NCBI GenBank assembly: GCA_024449915.1
Contig: JAMZAV010000773.1
Coordinates: 186,001 to 250,000 of the forward strand
Direction of reading: 5' to 3'
Source: Sweltsa coloradensis
Lineage: Eukaryota > Arthropoda > Insecta > Plecoptera > Chloroperlidae
DNA length: 64,000 nucleotides
Shown here piece by piece: positions 11,455 to 25,500 of the stretch; the first letter of the stretch is position 1; every line of letters begins with the position of its first letter. The notes below the pieces were generated by a model. The model had not been told where the DNA came from, ran no database searches, and saw nothing but the letters and a program-made list of their open reading frames with translations. The translations under genes were made by a program, and so were the position numbers.

Positions 11455-13408
11455 CTTGAGAAGAAAAAGAGCAATGTCTACTTTTTAAACCCCCAAAGGC
11501 TAGAACCAATTTTTTGGGTTTATTGAGAGCCCCACTTTTAAGATTGTCTCCATGTCATTCCCAGTAAATCAATTAAGTGACTTGAGGAGCGGCGTCCCTG
11601 ATATTTTAATGACAGTCGCTCGTTCCCTCGCCTTCTTGAACGTGAGCTCTCTGATAGAAAAGGGTCTCCAATAGATCCTCCAATGCGTACATCCCTGTGA
11701 GACTGTCTGCACAGAAAGGCAGGGCTGGGGAAGGGAAAAAACACTGTAGGAGAACCCTCGAGGGAGGCTGTCGTGTTGGTATGATTTCTCTTTTTAAAGG
11801 ACATTAGATTCGAATGCACCTTAAAAAATTTACAAGCTTATCATAATATGAAAATAACTGATGTTACTAACTGAAAGTTATAAGCTCCATTGGTAAACAA
11901 AATCAAAATATGAAACATCCATGGTATTGTCCATGGATCAATATAATGGTGACAAAAACTTTCCATCAGTGTTGTTGATAGCAAAGAAGTAATGGCAAAG
12001 AAAGAAAACTAAGAAAACTCCAAAGTCGTTGAAAGAAGTGGAATCGTTCCAAAAATTATTTGTAAAATTATAAAGTTGACTTGGTAGATTTAGATCTTAT
12101 TAGTCGCATCACTCTTATTAACGCCCGGACCACACGGTTGAGACAATCTCTAGGCAAAATTATCTATTCCTGCATTTACGATTACAACAGAGTAACAGCA
12201 AGGAAAACCCTGAGGTTATTTTAGATTTTTAATACAAAATTTAAGCTGTTATTCTGAGCGGGGATGTAAAAAATTTTTTTCCCCCAAAAAACTTAAAGCT
12301 TTATTTGGAGTTAAACTAAACTTTTATCAAGTTTTATTTTATTTTACACCCATCAAACCTTCCATTTCGTAGAATCTTTCTTCTAAATAAAAGGTGTGGT
12401 TACGGTTTACATATTATTAATTATGTGTTGTTCTAGCGCACACGGCCCGGAATAGTAGAATTCATGATTTTGAGTTTAATTAGAATTAATGAGATATGAT
12501 GAGAACAAAAATAATAAAGAAAAGAGAACTGCTTTCGATGGAGAAAATAGATGGTTGTCCCTTTGGGTGTGGGGTTTACCAATTTTTTAAAAGGGAGGGG
12601 GACTTTCCCGAAAAAAAACGGGGGGGAGCAGATTGTTTCGGCAAATAAAATACGATTTTGGTAATCTGAAATGGCACAAAATTAAAAAATGCTAAAAATT
12701 TGTATTATAGGCTACATTGAAAGGTTGTTCCTGGCCTCGACGAGAGATTGGGGGAGCGGGAAGGGGCAAATGTTGATGTTTTGCTAGACGGCGCAAAGAT
12801 ATATTTCCCCCCAAAAGTGAAATTAGAACATCTTTTTATCAGAAAAAATATTTTAACTTTTTTGTACCTATTTCAAAAGGATTTTTTTGAAAATTTCAGT
12901 ACTTATACTCCCCTGAATAACTTTATTCCCCGGGGTTAACACAAATGATAAAAATTTGGGAAATGTCCAGATAAAAATGAGTGGGTATCATACTCATGAT
13001 ATCGTGCAGAGGTTCTTTTTCTTGTGTCTGTTTTCCCACACAGTACAGGGGCGGTGCTGCATGTTGGACTCTGTCACCATGTGAGCGCCCTAGAAACTAA
13101 AATGTGATACCCAAAAAAACTGGTTGGGTTTGGGGGGTGGGGGGGTTGGGGGGGGGAGGAAGCCCGCGAGGTTAAAAAGGGGAAGTGGGTATTAACATAA
13201 TATTGAGTAAAACACTGCTACAAGAACAGTACATAATTGTACACTGGCTACAGTAAAGTATGTGCAGAGAACAGGCGCACGACTACACCGAATTTCAAGC
13301 AATTACAATGAAAAAAAAGCAAAAGAAATTTTTACTGTTTTATAATTTTTATATACATAGGTTTTAATACCGACGGACTAAGCTATGGCAAAGTTGCATT
13401 TATAATTT
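11455..13408. other. Gene-free stretch, low consensus quality
   Basis: No gene was recognised. A G-rich tract at about 13,122-13,163 contains several runs of six or more G and fits a G-quadruplex motif. Homopolymers around 12,260 and 12,600 look inflated. Confidence 0.4.
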
Positions 13409-13980
13409 TTGGATGAGCGAACGAAGATTCCATTTACTAATACTGGAAAAAAAAACCGGGAATTTTTTTTTTTTTTTTTTTTTTGTGTGTTTGTCCACAG
13501 TTTCCCGGATATACCAATACTCCGATTGCGATGAAATTTATGGGGGCCTTGAAATCTTGAACTTAGAACGCCACTTTTTTTCAGCGCAAGGAAATTTTAT
13601 TTTCATTAAATTCGCAATTTTACGTTTTTTTTTGATTTTAAAAAAGTTTTCAGCTTAAACACCTACATCCCTTACCGATTTTTATTTTTTTACAAAACCC
13701 TTTAATTTATGAAAAAATATATTCGTGAAAAATTTTTGTGCGAAATCGAAAAATTATTTTTATAAAAAATTTCAATTTTTGCGTTTTTTTCCTTTTAAAA
13801 AAAAAATTATTTTAATTTAAAAAAAATTTAAAATTTATATTAATTCTTTATCTTAATTTTTTAAATTTTTAAAAAAAACTTAACTTGCATTATTTTTCAC
13901 AGAACAACAGAAAATCCGCTGCACATGGAGCTAAAGCACCAATTTACGCTACCACAACCGGCGGATAAGCGTTTTCCTAG
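13409..13980 (+). mobile_element. Family C element (copy C2)
   Basis: It begins TTGGATGAGCGAACGAAGATTCCATTT and ends with AACCGGCGGATAAGCGTTTTCCTAG. The body follows C1: an ATACTCCGATTGCGATGAAATTTA block, then TTTTTCACAGAACAACAGAAAATCCG. Homopolymers are expanded compared with C1. No flanking duplication was seen. Confidence 0.7.
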
Positions 13981-15009
13981 TTAATCATAAATCAATACGT
14001 GTGTTACATTAATTGATGGTAACTAATGGTTTTTACATGAAGTATCGGGTGACAGAGACAGCCCAACCTAATGAAATACTAATGCAATAATGAAATAATG
14101 AAATAGTACTACAATGGATGGAAGTAAAATGACAAATAAGGTCAAAGTGTTAAACTATTTAAATACGTTATTACACACACGTGCTACGTGTAAATTATAT
14201 TTTTTATTATTTTATTGTCATCAACACTGGTGTCTAACATTATAGAGCACCATTTTGACCCCGGGCGGGGAAAAAAGATTTTTTAAACAAGTTTTTTTAA
14301 AGGTGCAGAAGAATCAAAATTGTGTGATGAGCCTGAAAATCGAGAAGTAGGGGAAAATAGGCATCGACTCGTTTTTGAAACGCATCACCGGGGCCTCGGG
14401 TTGGGCTTTAATTTCTCGTTTTCAAACCAGATCGTCTATCATAACCATCCACAGCTCTAATTCTGGAGTTTGTAAGTTTAGTTCCAATCCCTGATAATCC
14501 TCACAGAAAGATTTTACTCTGTAAAAAAGAAAATACCAAAAAATCAAATGACTATTCATTTCCATTTTACATGCCTATATTTTGTAGTCACCCGAAGAGG
14601 CGCATTGCCGTTCACAAGTGACTTCTCGACTCTGATTCGGGAAAAATTTTTGGTATAAATTAAGTGGGCCCTCAATAGAGTTAAATATCATTGTTCGGGG
14701 GCCCCGGGGTTTAAATCCCGTCAAGCCCGGAAATTTGATGCAGGTTTCTCGAGGTTTCCTCGGTCTTTAATGCGAATGAAAGGGGTTTGCCCCGGACGTC
14801 CTTCCGCAACACAGAAGGGGGGATGAATTACCCCCGGGGCAGGCTTCCCACAAAATTATTCTTATTAAAAACTGAATCTTTTCAGAAAGAAAAAATTTAA
14901 AAAATGTTAGTAATTTTAAGTATAAATATTTAAATTTTATTTACTTCAAAAAAACACCCCGCACCCTGCAAATGTAAAGTAATTTAATCTAAACAATTTA
15001 AAAATTTCT
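13981..15009. other. Gene-free stretch with a tRNA-SINE-like remnant near 14,640-14,840
   Basis: Around 14,700 the sequence GGGGTTTAAATCCCG resembles a pol III B-box. It is followed by GGTTTCTCGAGGTTTCCTCG and AATGCGAATGAAAGGGG, which resemble the body of common invertebrate tRNA-derived SINEs. The A-box is not convincing. Nothing else was recognised. Confidence 0.35.
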
Positions 15010-15731
15010 TTTGGAGAGCGTAGCGAGGAAGCAAAGATTCCTTCACACATGCAAAAAAAAAATCGGAATGTTTTTTTTTTTTTTTCTGTATTTTTGTGTT
15101 TTGTCAGCACGTTTCCGGTAAACGAAACCCCAAATTTGAAATGAAATTTTCTGGGGGCCCGAAATCTCGATCTTAGAACGAACGTTTTGGTGCAATCGGA
15201 AAATTATTTTTCATGAAAATCGCAATTTTTACGATTTTTTTGTTTTTTTACAAAAATTCTTCGAAACTGCTTTACCCAATTGTAATTTTTTTTTCACAGA
15301 ACTTAATTTTTATAAATTTTAAGATTTTCGTGTGAAATTTGGTGCAACCCAAAAATCATTTTCGAATACGAAATTTTACAGGTTTTTTTTTTTAAAAAAA
15401 TTTCTTTGACTTTAACACCTACATGCTTTATCCTTTTGTAATGATTTTTCACAGAACCCCTTAATTTTTAAAATTAATAATTCGTGTTTAATTTGAGCGC
15501 AATCGAACATTATTTTTTCTTAGAAAATTGCAATTTTACGATCTTTTTTTTTTTAAAATACGTTTAAATTAAAAAATTTACAAAATTTAATTATTTTTTT
15601 TTTTTATTTTTTTTTTTTTTAAAAAATTTCGACACTAATTTTTTTCACAGAACAACAGAAAATCCGCATAAAAGTGGCAGCCAAGCCCCAAATTTTACGC
15701 TCACCAAAAACGCGCCAGAAAAAGCGTTTGG
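15010..15731 (+). mobile_element. Family C element (copy C3), diverged
   Basis: It starts TTGGAGAGCGTAGCGAGGAAGC, and contains two successive copies of the ACACCTACATGCTTTATCC-type block where C1 has one. It ends CAACGCGCCAG...AAGCGTTT near 15,731 (AAAACGCGCC as written here), where the terminal CTAG is lost. Confidence 0.55.
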
Positions 15732-15744
15732 AAGCTTCTGTTTT

Positions 15745-16263
15745 ATAATCCAGAGAGAGAGATTTTGGGAATCCCTCCAAAAAAAGAAAATGGATAAGAT
15801 TGGGAAAAGCACGAAGATAAGGAAATAACCGAAGTAGAGATTTTAAACTTAATGGGAAAAGAAAGGTGAGGTAGTTTGGACACGAAACGGGGGATGCAGA
15901 AGGGATGGATTCCAAAGATGCATATGAAAAAGACGAAACACCCAGAGAGAAGGGGGGAGGCGCAGACTGAGATGGGAAGAAGTAATAGCAAGGGATTTAA
16001 AAAAAGGAAAAATCCTGGGAAAGGGTTAACCGAATAGGAAATATTTTGGGAAGAAGAAAAATAGGAAACAAGGGTAGAGGCCCCTGATGAAAAAAGACAT
16101 TAAAGACGAAGAAAGTGAAGTAATGATGCAGAGGACGAAAAAATGATGTAGGAGAAGCGTCAGGCAGGTAACCGAAGTGCGATAAGTCCGGGGAGCCAAG
16201 AATGTGGTGGGAACCTCCCACCCCTACCGATTTATTTGGGATATGGGGCCGAATATTATTAGA
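15745..16263 (+). pseudogene. Decayed non-LTR retrotransposon ORF, C-terminal end
   Basis: Translation in shifting plus-strand frames gives an FGH block near 15,877 and then the readable stretch GGRRRLRWEEVIARDLKKG near 15,950-16,010. This matches the widespread LINE C-terminal pattern RRxGRxRxRWxExVxxDL. The last readable block, NVVGTSHPYRFIWDMGPNII, ends at a stop near 16,263. Several frameshifts and stops separate these blocks. The reverse transcriptase core is absent. The clade cannot be assigned. Confidence 0.55.
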
Positions 16264-16524
16264 TAAAAAATAACAACATACAAATACGTTATAAAAACTT
16301 TAAAAAAGATACAAAACCCGAGAATTAAAAAAAAAATTACAATTAATAAAATAAGAAAAAAGAAATTTACTTATACATGCCAAAATACTATAGAAGTTTG
16401 TTTTTATTTTTGCATTTTTAAAAACAATTTATGAAAACTTTTCATGTTTTTTCATGCATCATCGCTTTTCAAGAATCCCCTTTCCCCCCTTGGCTATAGG
16501 TATCCGGTGTCAAACCACACCCAC

Positions 16525-19500
16525 GGGGTATCAAGGGTGTTTTATAATTAGCTGCGTGATGCGCGCCCCCCACCCACCCACCCCGACCCCCGCTATAAGA
16601 TCAAGATACATGGGGTCGTGTCAGATTTCAGGGGTGCGGTGCATTTACGTCGTAGCCCGGCAAGAACACCAATTTGAGGGTGTAATCCCAACATGGGGGG
16701 CCAGAGCTTTGGTTTAAAGCGGGTTAAGGGGGTTCTATACTTATCGCGTGATTGCGCCCCCCCCCCCACCCCCCCCGACCCCTGCTATAAGATCAAAACA
16801 TGGGGGCGGTCAGATGCAGAGGTGTGCGGGGCAGACTCGTAGCCGGCAAGAACATCCAATAGAGGTGTAAGTAGATCCAACATGGCCCGGGCCCGAGCTT
16901 GGTAATGCGGGATAAGGGGTGTTTATACTTGCTGCTGATGCGCGCCATCCCCACCCTTACCACCCCGACCCTGCTTTAAATATCAAAAAATGGGGTCGGT
17001 AGATTTCAGAGGGTCGGTTTCATTGACTCGAGCCAGGAAAAAACATCCCTAGAGGGGTTTAAATAGATCCAAAATGGCCGGCCCGAGCTGGTTAAAGCGG
17101 TGACAAGGGATGTTCTATACTTAGCTGGTGATGCTGCGCCACCCCCACCCTTTTCCCCCCCCCGACCCCTGCTTTAAGTACAAGATACATGGGGTCGTGT
17201 CAGATTTGGGTGTGCGGGCATTTACGTCGTAGCCAGGCAAGAAATCCAATTAGAGGGTAAGTAGATCCAACATGGGGGACCCGAGTTGGTAATAGCGGGG
17301 TATCAAGGGAGTTTTATATTATGCTGCGAGATGCTGCGCCACCCCCACCCACCCCCCCCGACCCCCGCTATAAGTATCAAAATAATGGGGGGTGTCAGAT
17401 TGCAGAGGTGGCGGGCATTGACGTCGAGCAGGCAAGAAAAAACCAATTAGAGGTTAAGAGTCCCAAAATGGCGACCAGAGCTTTGGGTTTAAAAGCGGTG
17501 ATCAAGGGTGTTTTTACTTATGCTGCGTGATGCCTGTGCCACCCCCACCCCCCCCGACCCCCGTACAAGTATCAAGATAATGGGGTCGTGTCAGATTGCA
17601 GAGGTGTGGGTGCATTTACGTCGAAGCCAGGCAAGAAATCCAATTTTAGGTGTTTGGGCCAACTGGCCGGGGAGAGCTTTATTAATAGCGGGGTATCAAG
17701 GGGTTCATACTTTGGCGAGATGGCGCCACCCCCACCCCCCCCCGACCCCCGCTAAAGTATCAAGATACATGGGGCGTGTCAGATGCAGAGGTTTTCGGGC
17801 ATTGACGTCGTAGCCAGGCAAGAACATCCAATTTGAGGGTAAGTAGATAAACAGGCGGGCAGAGCTATTTTTAGCGGTGTATCAAGGGGGTGTTTATAAT
17901 ATGCGCGTGATGCTGTGCCACCCCACCCCCCCCGACCCCTGCATAGTATCAAGATTCTGGGGTCGTGTCAGATTTCAGAGGGGTGCGGGCATGACGTGTT
18001 TTCCCGGGAAAAACATCCAAAATTTGAGGTGTAAGTAGACAAACATGGCCCCACCCGAGCTTGCGGGGAATAGCGGTGTACAAGGGTGTTCTATACTTAT
18101 GCTGGTGATGCTGTGCCACCCCACCCCCCCGACCCCTGCTTAAATATCAAGACATGGGGTTTGTGTCAGATTCAGAGGTGTGCGGTGATTTACGTCGTAC
18201 CAGGAAGAACATCCAATTAGAGGGTAAGTAGACCAACAGGGGCCCCAAAGCTTGATTCATAGCAGTGTACAAGGGATGTTTTATATTATGCTGCTGATGT
18301 GCACCCCCCCACCCCCCCCCGACCCCGCTATAAGTTCAAGATACATTTGGGCGTGCAGATTGCAGAGGGTGCGGGCATGACGTGTAGCCAGAAGAAATCC
18401 CAAATTTGAGGTGTAAGTGATCCCCAAAATGGCCCGGGCCCGGCTTGATTAAAAAGCGGTTTCAAGGGGTGTTCTATACTTATGCTGCGTGATGCTTTGC
18501 CACCCCCACCCCCCCGACCCCCGCTAAATATCAAGAGCATGGGGTGTGTCAGATTTTTGGGTGTGGGTGCATTGACGTCGTAGCCAGGCAAGAAAATCCC
18601 AAATTTGAGGTGTAAGTAGACCAACATGGGCCGGCCCCGAGCTTGATTCTAGCAGGTATCAAAGGGGGTTCTATACTTTGCGCGTTTTGCTTCGCCACCC
18701 CCACCCACCCCCCACCCCTGCTATAAGTATTAAGATACAGGGTCGTGTCAGATGCAGAGGTGTGGGGCATTGACGTGTAGCCAGGGAAGAACACCCAAAT
18801 TTGAGGGGTAAGAGATCCAACATGGGCCCGGGCCCGAGCTTTATTATAGCAGTGTATCAAGGAGGGTTTTATTTATGCTGCGTTATGCTTCGCCACCCCA
18901 CCACCCCCCACCCTGTATTTGTATCAAATACATGGGGTGTGTAGATTGCATAGGTGTGCGTGCATTGACGTGTAGCCAGGCAAGAAAAACCAATTTGAGG
19001 GGGAAGTAGATCCCAAAATGGCGACCAAAGCTTGATTTATAGCAGTGTATCAAGGGATGTTCTAAAACTTATGCTGCGTGAGCTGCGCCACCCCCACCCC
19101 CCCCCCGACCCCCGCTATAAGTATCAAGATCGGGGTCGTGCAGATTGCAGAGGTGTGCGGGCATTTAGTCGTAGCCAGGCAAGAACATCCAATTAGAGGT
19201 GTAAGTAGATCCAACATGGCGGCCAGAGCTTTATTCATAGCATGTATCAAGGGGTTCTATATTATGCTGCGTGATGCTGCGCCCCCCCCCCACCCCCGAC
19301 CCCTGCTATAAGTATCAAGATGCGGGGTCGTGTAGATTTCAAGGTGTGCGGGGCATGACGCGAGCCCGGGAAGAACATCCCAATTTGAGGTGTAAGTAGA
19401 CCAACAGGCCCGGGCCCGAGCTTGATTCATAGCATGTATAAGGGGATGTTCTATCTAATGCTGCGTTATGTTCGCCACCCCCACCCACCCCCCACCCCGT

Positions 19501-22500
19501 ATAAGTATCAAGATACATGGGGTGTGTCAGATTGCAGAGGTTTGGGGGTGCATTGACGTCGTAGCCAGGGAAGAAAATCCAATTAGAGGTGTAATAGATC
19601 CAACATGGCCCGGCAGAGCTTTATTCATAGCAGGATCAAGGGGTGTTTTATATTAGCAGCGGGTTTTGCTTTTGCCACCCCCACCCACCCCCCACCCTGC
19701 TAAAGTATAAGAACATGGGGGCGTGTCAGATTTCGAGGTGTGCGGGCATTGACGCGTAGCAGGCAAGAACATCCAAAATTTGAGGTGTAAGTAGATCCCA
19801 AAATGGCCCACCCGGCTTGGTAATAGCGGTGTATCAAAAGGGTGTTCTATACTTTTGTGCGTGATCTGCGCCCCCCCCACCCCCCCCCACCCCGCTATAA
19901 GTATCAAAAAAAAAGAGGGGTCGTGTCAGATTTCAGAGGTGTGCGGGCATGCGTCGTAGCCAGGCAAGAACATCCAATTAGGGTGTAAGTAGATCCAACA
20001 GGCCGTCCAGAGCTTTATTTAAAAGCTGTGTATCAAGGGGGTTTTTATACTTATGCTGCGGAAAGCGCGGCCCCCCCCCACCCACCCCCCCCCCGACTCC
20101 TGTAAAGTTCAAGAAATGGGGGGTTTTGGGAGATTTCAGAGGTGTGCGGTGCAGAGTCGTAGCCAGGCAAGAACATCCAATTAGAGGTGTAATAGATCCA
20201 AAAATGGCCGGCCAGAGCTTTATTTAAAAGCTGTGTATCAAGGGATGTTTTATACGTATGCTGGGGATGCTGCGCCACCCCCCCCCACCCCGACCGGTAT
20301 AAGTATAAGATACATGGGGGCGGTCAGATTTAGAGGGGTGCGGGGATTGACGTCGTAGCAGGCAAGAGATCCAATTAAGGTGTAAGTAGATCCAACATGG
20401 CGGCCAGAGCTGATTTTATAGCAGGTATCAAAGGGGTGTTCTATACGTATGCTGCGCCACCCCCCCCCACCCCGACCCCGCTATAAGTATCAAAAAAGGG
20501 GTGTGTCAGATTGAAGAGGTTTTCGGTGATTGAGCGTAGCCAGGCAAGAGCATCCAATTAGGGTGTAAATAGATCCCAAAATGCCGGCCCGAGCTTTATT
20601 CATAGGGGTATCAAGGGATTTCTATACGTATGCTGCGCCACCCCCACCCACCCCCCCCGTGCATAAGATAAGATAATGGGGTCGGTCAGATTCAGAGGTG
20701 TGCGGGCATTGCGCGTAGCCAGCAAGAACATCCCAAATTTGAGGGGTAAGTAGACCAAACATGGCGACCCGGGTTTTAAAGCGGTTTTTACAAGGATGTT
20801 CTAACTTTTGCTGCGTGAGCTGCGCCAACCCCCCCCCCACCCCCCACCCCCTGTAAAGTATCAAGATACAGGGGGGGTGTCAGATTGCATAGGTGGGCGG
20901 TGAGCGTCGTAGCCAGGAAGAACATCCAATTTGAGGGTAAGTAGATCCAACATGCCGGCCAGAGCTTTGGTTTAATAGTGTGTATAAGGATGTTCTTTTT
21001 ATGCGCGAGATGCTGCGCCACCCCACCCACCCCCGACGCAGCTATAAGTTAAGATACATGGGGTTTCGATTTCGAGGTGTGCGGTGCATTGACGTCGTAG
21101 CCAGGCAAAAATCCCAATTTGAGGGTAAGAGATCCCAACAGGCCGGGCCAAAAACTTGGTAAAGTGTGTGCAAGGGATTTCTATATTATGCTGCGAGATG
21201 CGCGCCCCCACCAACCCCCCCCCCAACCCCCGCATAAGTATCAAAATAATGGGGGCGTGTCAGATTGCAGAGGGCGCGGGGGATTTACGTCTAGCCGGCA
21301 AGAAATCCAATTAGAGGGTAAGTAGATCCAACATGGCCCGGGCCAAAGCTGGTTAATAGCTGTGTGTCAAGGGTTTAACTTATGCTGCGAGATGCTACGC
21401 CCCCCCACCCCCCCCCGACCCCTGCTATAAGTATCAAAATACATTTGGTGGTCAGATTGCAGAGGTGTGGGTGCATTGACGTCGTAGCCCGGGAAAAACA
21501 TCCAATGAGGGGTTAAAATAGATCCCAACATGGCCCCGGCCGATGATTTAAAAGCGGTGTTCAAGGGTTTTTTATATTATGCTGCGTGATGCTTCGACCC
21601 CCCCCCACCCCGACCCCCGCTAAAGTATCAAAGATGGGGTGTGTCAGATTTCATGGGGTGCGGGCATTGACGTCGTAGCCAGGCAAGAAACCCCAATTAG
21701 AGGTGTAAGTAGATCCAACAGGCGGCCAAAAGTTTATTATAGCATGTATCAAGGAGTTCTATACTTATGCGCGTTTTTGCTTCACCCCCCCCCACCCCCC
21801 CGACCCCCCGTTAAGTATCAAGAACATGGGGGGCGTGTCAGATTTCAGAGGTTGCGGTGCATTGACGTCGTGCAGCAAGAAATCCAATTAGAGGTGTAAG
21901 TAGATCCAACATGGCCGGCCCGAGCTTTATTCATAGCAGTGTATCAAAGGGGTGTTCTATATTAGCTGCGGTTTTGCTTTGCCCCCCCCACCCACCCCGA
22001 CCCCCGCTTTAGTATCAAGATACATGGGGTGTTCAGAGTAGGGGTTCGGGCATTTTACGTCGTAGCCAGGGGAAAAAACATCCAATTAGAGGTGAAGTAG
22101 ATCCCAAAAGGGGGACCAAAGCTTGATTATGCAGTGATCAAGGGGTGTTCTTTTCTTATCTGCGTTTATGCTGCGCCACCCCCACCCCCCCCGACCCCCC
22201 TATAAAATATCAAGATACATGGGGTGTGTAGATTGCAGAGGTGTGGGTGCATTTACGTGTGCCCGGCAAAAACATCCAATTTGAGGGGTAAATAGATCAA
22301 CATGGCCGGCCAGAGCTTGATTATAGCAGTGTATCAAGGGGGTGTTCTATACTTATGTGCGTGATGCTGCGCCACCCCACCCACCCCCGACCCCCGCTAT
22401 AAGTATCAAAATGCTGGGTGTGTCAGATTGGGGAGAGGTCGGGCATTGGGCGTCGAGCCAGGCAAGAAATCCCAAATTAGAGGTGTAAGAGACCAACATG

Positions 22501-25500
22501 GCCGGCCAGAGCTTGATTTATAGCAGTGTATCAAGGGGTTTTAACTTTTGCTGCGTTTGCTTCGCCACCCCCCCCCACCCCCCACCCGCTAAAGAAACAA
22601 GAACATGGGGTCGTTAGATTGCGAGGTTTGGGGTGCATTTACGTGTAGCAGGCAAAAACATCCCAAATTTGAGGGTAAGTAGATCCAACATCCGGCCAGC
22701 CTTGATTCATAGCAGTGTTCAAGGGAGTTTTTATACTTAGCAGGTTAGTTTGCCACCCCCCCCCCCCCCGACCCTGCTATAAGTATCAAGATACAGGGGT
22801 CGTGTCAGATTTAAGAGGTGGCGGTGATTGAGTCGTAGCCAGGCAAGAACATCCAATTAGAGGGTAAGTAGATCCAACATGGCCGACCGAGCTTGGTTAA
22901 TAGCGGTGTATCAAGGGTGTTCTATACTTTTGCTGCGTGATGCTGCGCCCCCCCACCCCCCCCGACCCCCGCATAAAAAATCAAGTAATGAGGGTGGCAG
23001 ATTTTCGAGGGGTCGGTGCATTGACGGTGCCGGCAAGAACATCCCAATTAGAGGTGTAATAGCCAACATGGCGTCCGAGCTGATTAATAGTTGTATCAAG
23101 GATGTCTATACTTATGCTGCGAGAGCTGCGCCACCCCCCCCCACCCCCCCCGATCCTGCTATAATATCAAGAACATGGGGTTTTTGTCAAGCAGAGGGGC
23201 GGTGCATTTACGTCGTAGCCAGGAAGAAATCCAATAGGGTGTAAGTAGACCAACTGGCCGGCCCGAGCTTTATTAAAAGCTGGTATCAGGGATGTTCATA
23301 GATGCGGGGGTGATGCGGGGCCACCCCCACCCAGACCGGGTATAAGTATCAAGTACATGGGGTCTGTCAGATTGAAGAGGGTGCGGGCATTAAGTCGTAG
23401 CCAGGGGAAAAGATCCAATTAAGGTGTAAGTAGATCCAAAGGCCCGGGCCCGAGCTGATTTATAGCAGTGTATAAGGGTGTTCTATTTCGTATGCTGCGC
23501 CCCCCCCACCCACCCCCGACCGCTGCTATAAGTATCAAGAACATGGGTGTGCAGATTTAAGAGGTTTTGCGGTGCATTGACGTCGTGCCCGGCAGAGATC
23601 CAATTAGAGGTGTAAGTAGATCCAACATGGCCGGGCCCGAGCTTGATTTATAGCGGTGTTCAAGGGGTGTTCTATAGTAGCTGCGCCCCCCCCACCCCCC
23701 CCCGACCGCTGCCCATAAGTATCAAGTACATGGGGGGCGGCAGATTGCAGAGGTGTTTCGGTGCATTTAGTCGAGCCAGGCAAGAAATCCAAATTAAAAG
23801 GTGTAAAAGATCCAAATGGCCGACCCGAGCTTGGTTAATACGGTGTATCAAGGGGGTGTTTTATACTTTTGCTGCGTGATGCTGCGCCACCCCCACCCAC
23901 CCCAACCCCCGCTTTAAGTATCAAGATACATGGGGTGGGCAGATTTATAGGTGTGCGGTGCATTGACGTCGTAGCCAGCAAGAAAATCCAATTTGGGTGT
24001 AAGAGATCCAACATGGCCGGCCAGAGCTTGGTTAAAGCTGGTATAAAAGGGGGTTTATATTATGCGCGAGATGCTGCGCCCCCCCCACCCCCCACCGACC
24101 GCAGTATAAGTATCAAGAACATGGGTTGTGTCAGAGCAGGGTGTGCGGTGCATGACGTCGTAGCCCCGGAAGAACATCCCAATTTAAAGGTGTAAGTAGA
24201 TCCAACATGGCCCTCAGGCTTTATTAATAGCTGTGATCAAGGGATGTTTTATACTTTTGCTGCGAGATGCTGCGCCCCCCCACCCCCCCACCCCCCCATC
24301 CTGTATAAGTATCAAGAACAGGGGGTTTTGTCAGATGCAGGGTGTCGGTGCATTTACGTCGTAGCCCGGGAAGAAATCCAATTTGAGGTGTAAGTAGATC
24401 CAACATGGCCCGGCCCGAGCTTATAAAGCTGTGTATCAAAAGGGATGTTTTATAGTAGCTCGTGAGTGCGCCACCCCCCCCCACCCCCGCCGTGTAAAGT
24501 ATAAAATTACATGGGGGTGTCAGATTGAAAGGGGTTTCGGTGCATTTAGTCGTAGCCCGCAAGAGCATCAATTAGAGGGTAAGTGATCCAAAAAGGCCGG
24601 CCAGAGTTGATTTTAAACAGTTATCAAGGGATTTCATACGTTGCTCGCCCCCCCCACCCACCCCCCCGCTGTATAAGTATCAAGATACATGGGGCGGTAG
24701 ATTGAAGAGGGGTGCGGTGCATTGAGTGTAGCCCGGCAAGAGCATCAATTTGAGGGGTAAGTAGATCCCAAAATGGGCCCGGGCCAGAGCTTGATCAACG
24801 GTGTATCAAGGTGTTCTATAGTATGCTGCGCCACCCCACCCACCCCCCACCCCTGCTATAAGTATCAAGATAATGGGGTCGTGCAGATGAGAGGTGTGCG
24901 GGCTTGACGTCGTAGCCAGGCAAGAACATCCCAAAAGAGGTGTAAATAGATCCAACAGGCCCACCAGAGCTGGAATAGCGGTGTACAAGGGGTGTTCTTA
25001 CTTTTTCTGCGTGATGCTGCGCCACCCCACCCCCCCCGACCCCGTATAAGATCAAGATACGGGGTCGTGCAGATTTCATAGGTGGCGGTGCATTGCGCGT
25101 AGCCCGGCAAGAACATCCAATTAGAGGTGAAGTGATCCAACATGGGCCCGGGCCCGACTTGGGGGTTAATAGCGGTACAAGGGATGTTTTATACTTTTGC
25201 TGCTGAGCTGCGCCCCCCCCCACCCACCCCCGACCCCTGCATAAGTTCAAATACATGAGGCGTGTCAGATGCAGAGGTGTGCGGTGCATGACGGTAGCCA
25301 GGGAAGAACATCCCAATTTGAGGTGTAAGTGTCCAACATGGCGTCCAGAGCTTTATTAATGCTGTGTATCAAGGATGTTTTATACTTTGGGTGCGAGATG
25401 CTGGCCCCCCCCCCCCACCCACCCCCCGATCCGCAAAGTATCCAAAAATACATGGGGTTTTGTCAGATTTCCGAGGTGTGCGGGCATTGACCGACCCCGG

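Noticed and set aside
11538..11819. 93-residue minus-strand frame next to the LRR-like exon
   Set aside because: Ser/Arg-rich, no recognisable domain, and no convincing splice sites linking it to the LRR-like exon.
15619..16221. Minus-strand hydrophobic frames of 74-98 residues
   Set aside because: They are antisense to the purine-rich LINE C-terminal remnant, which explains their Phe/Leu/Ser/Pro composition.
24816..25316. Open frames up to 166 residues within the satellite, several on each strand
   Set aside because: They are translations of the ~190-bp monomer in changing frames; codons follow the repeat landmarks and not any protein family.
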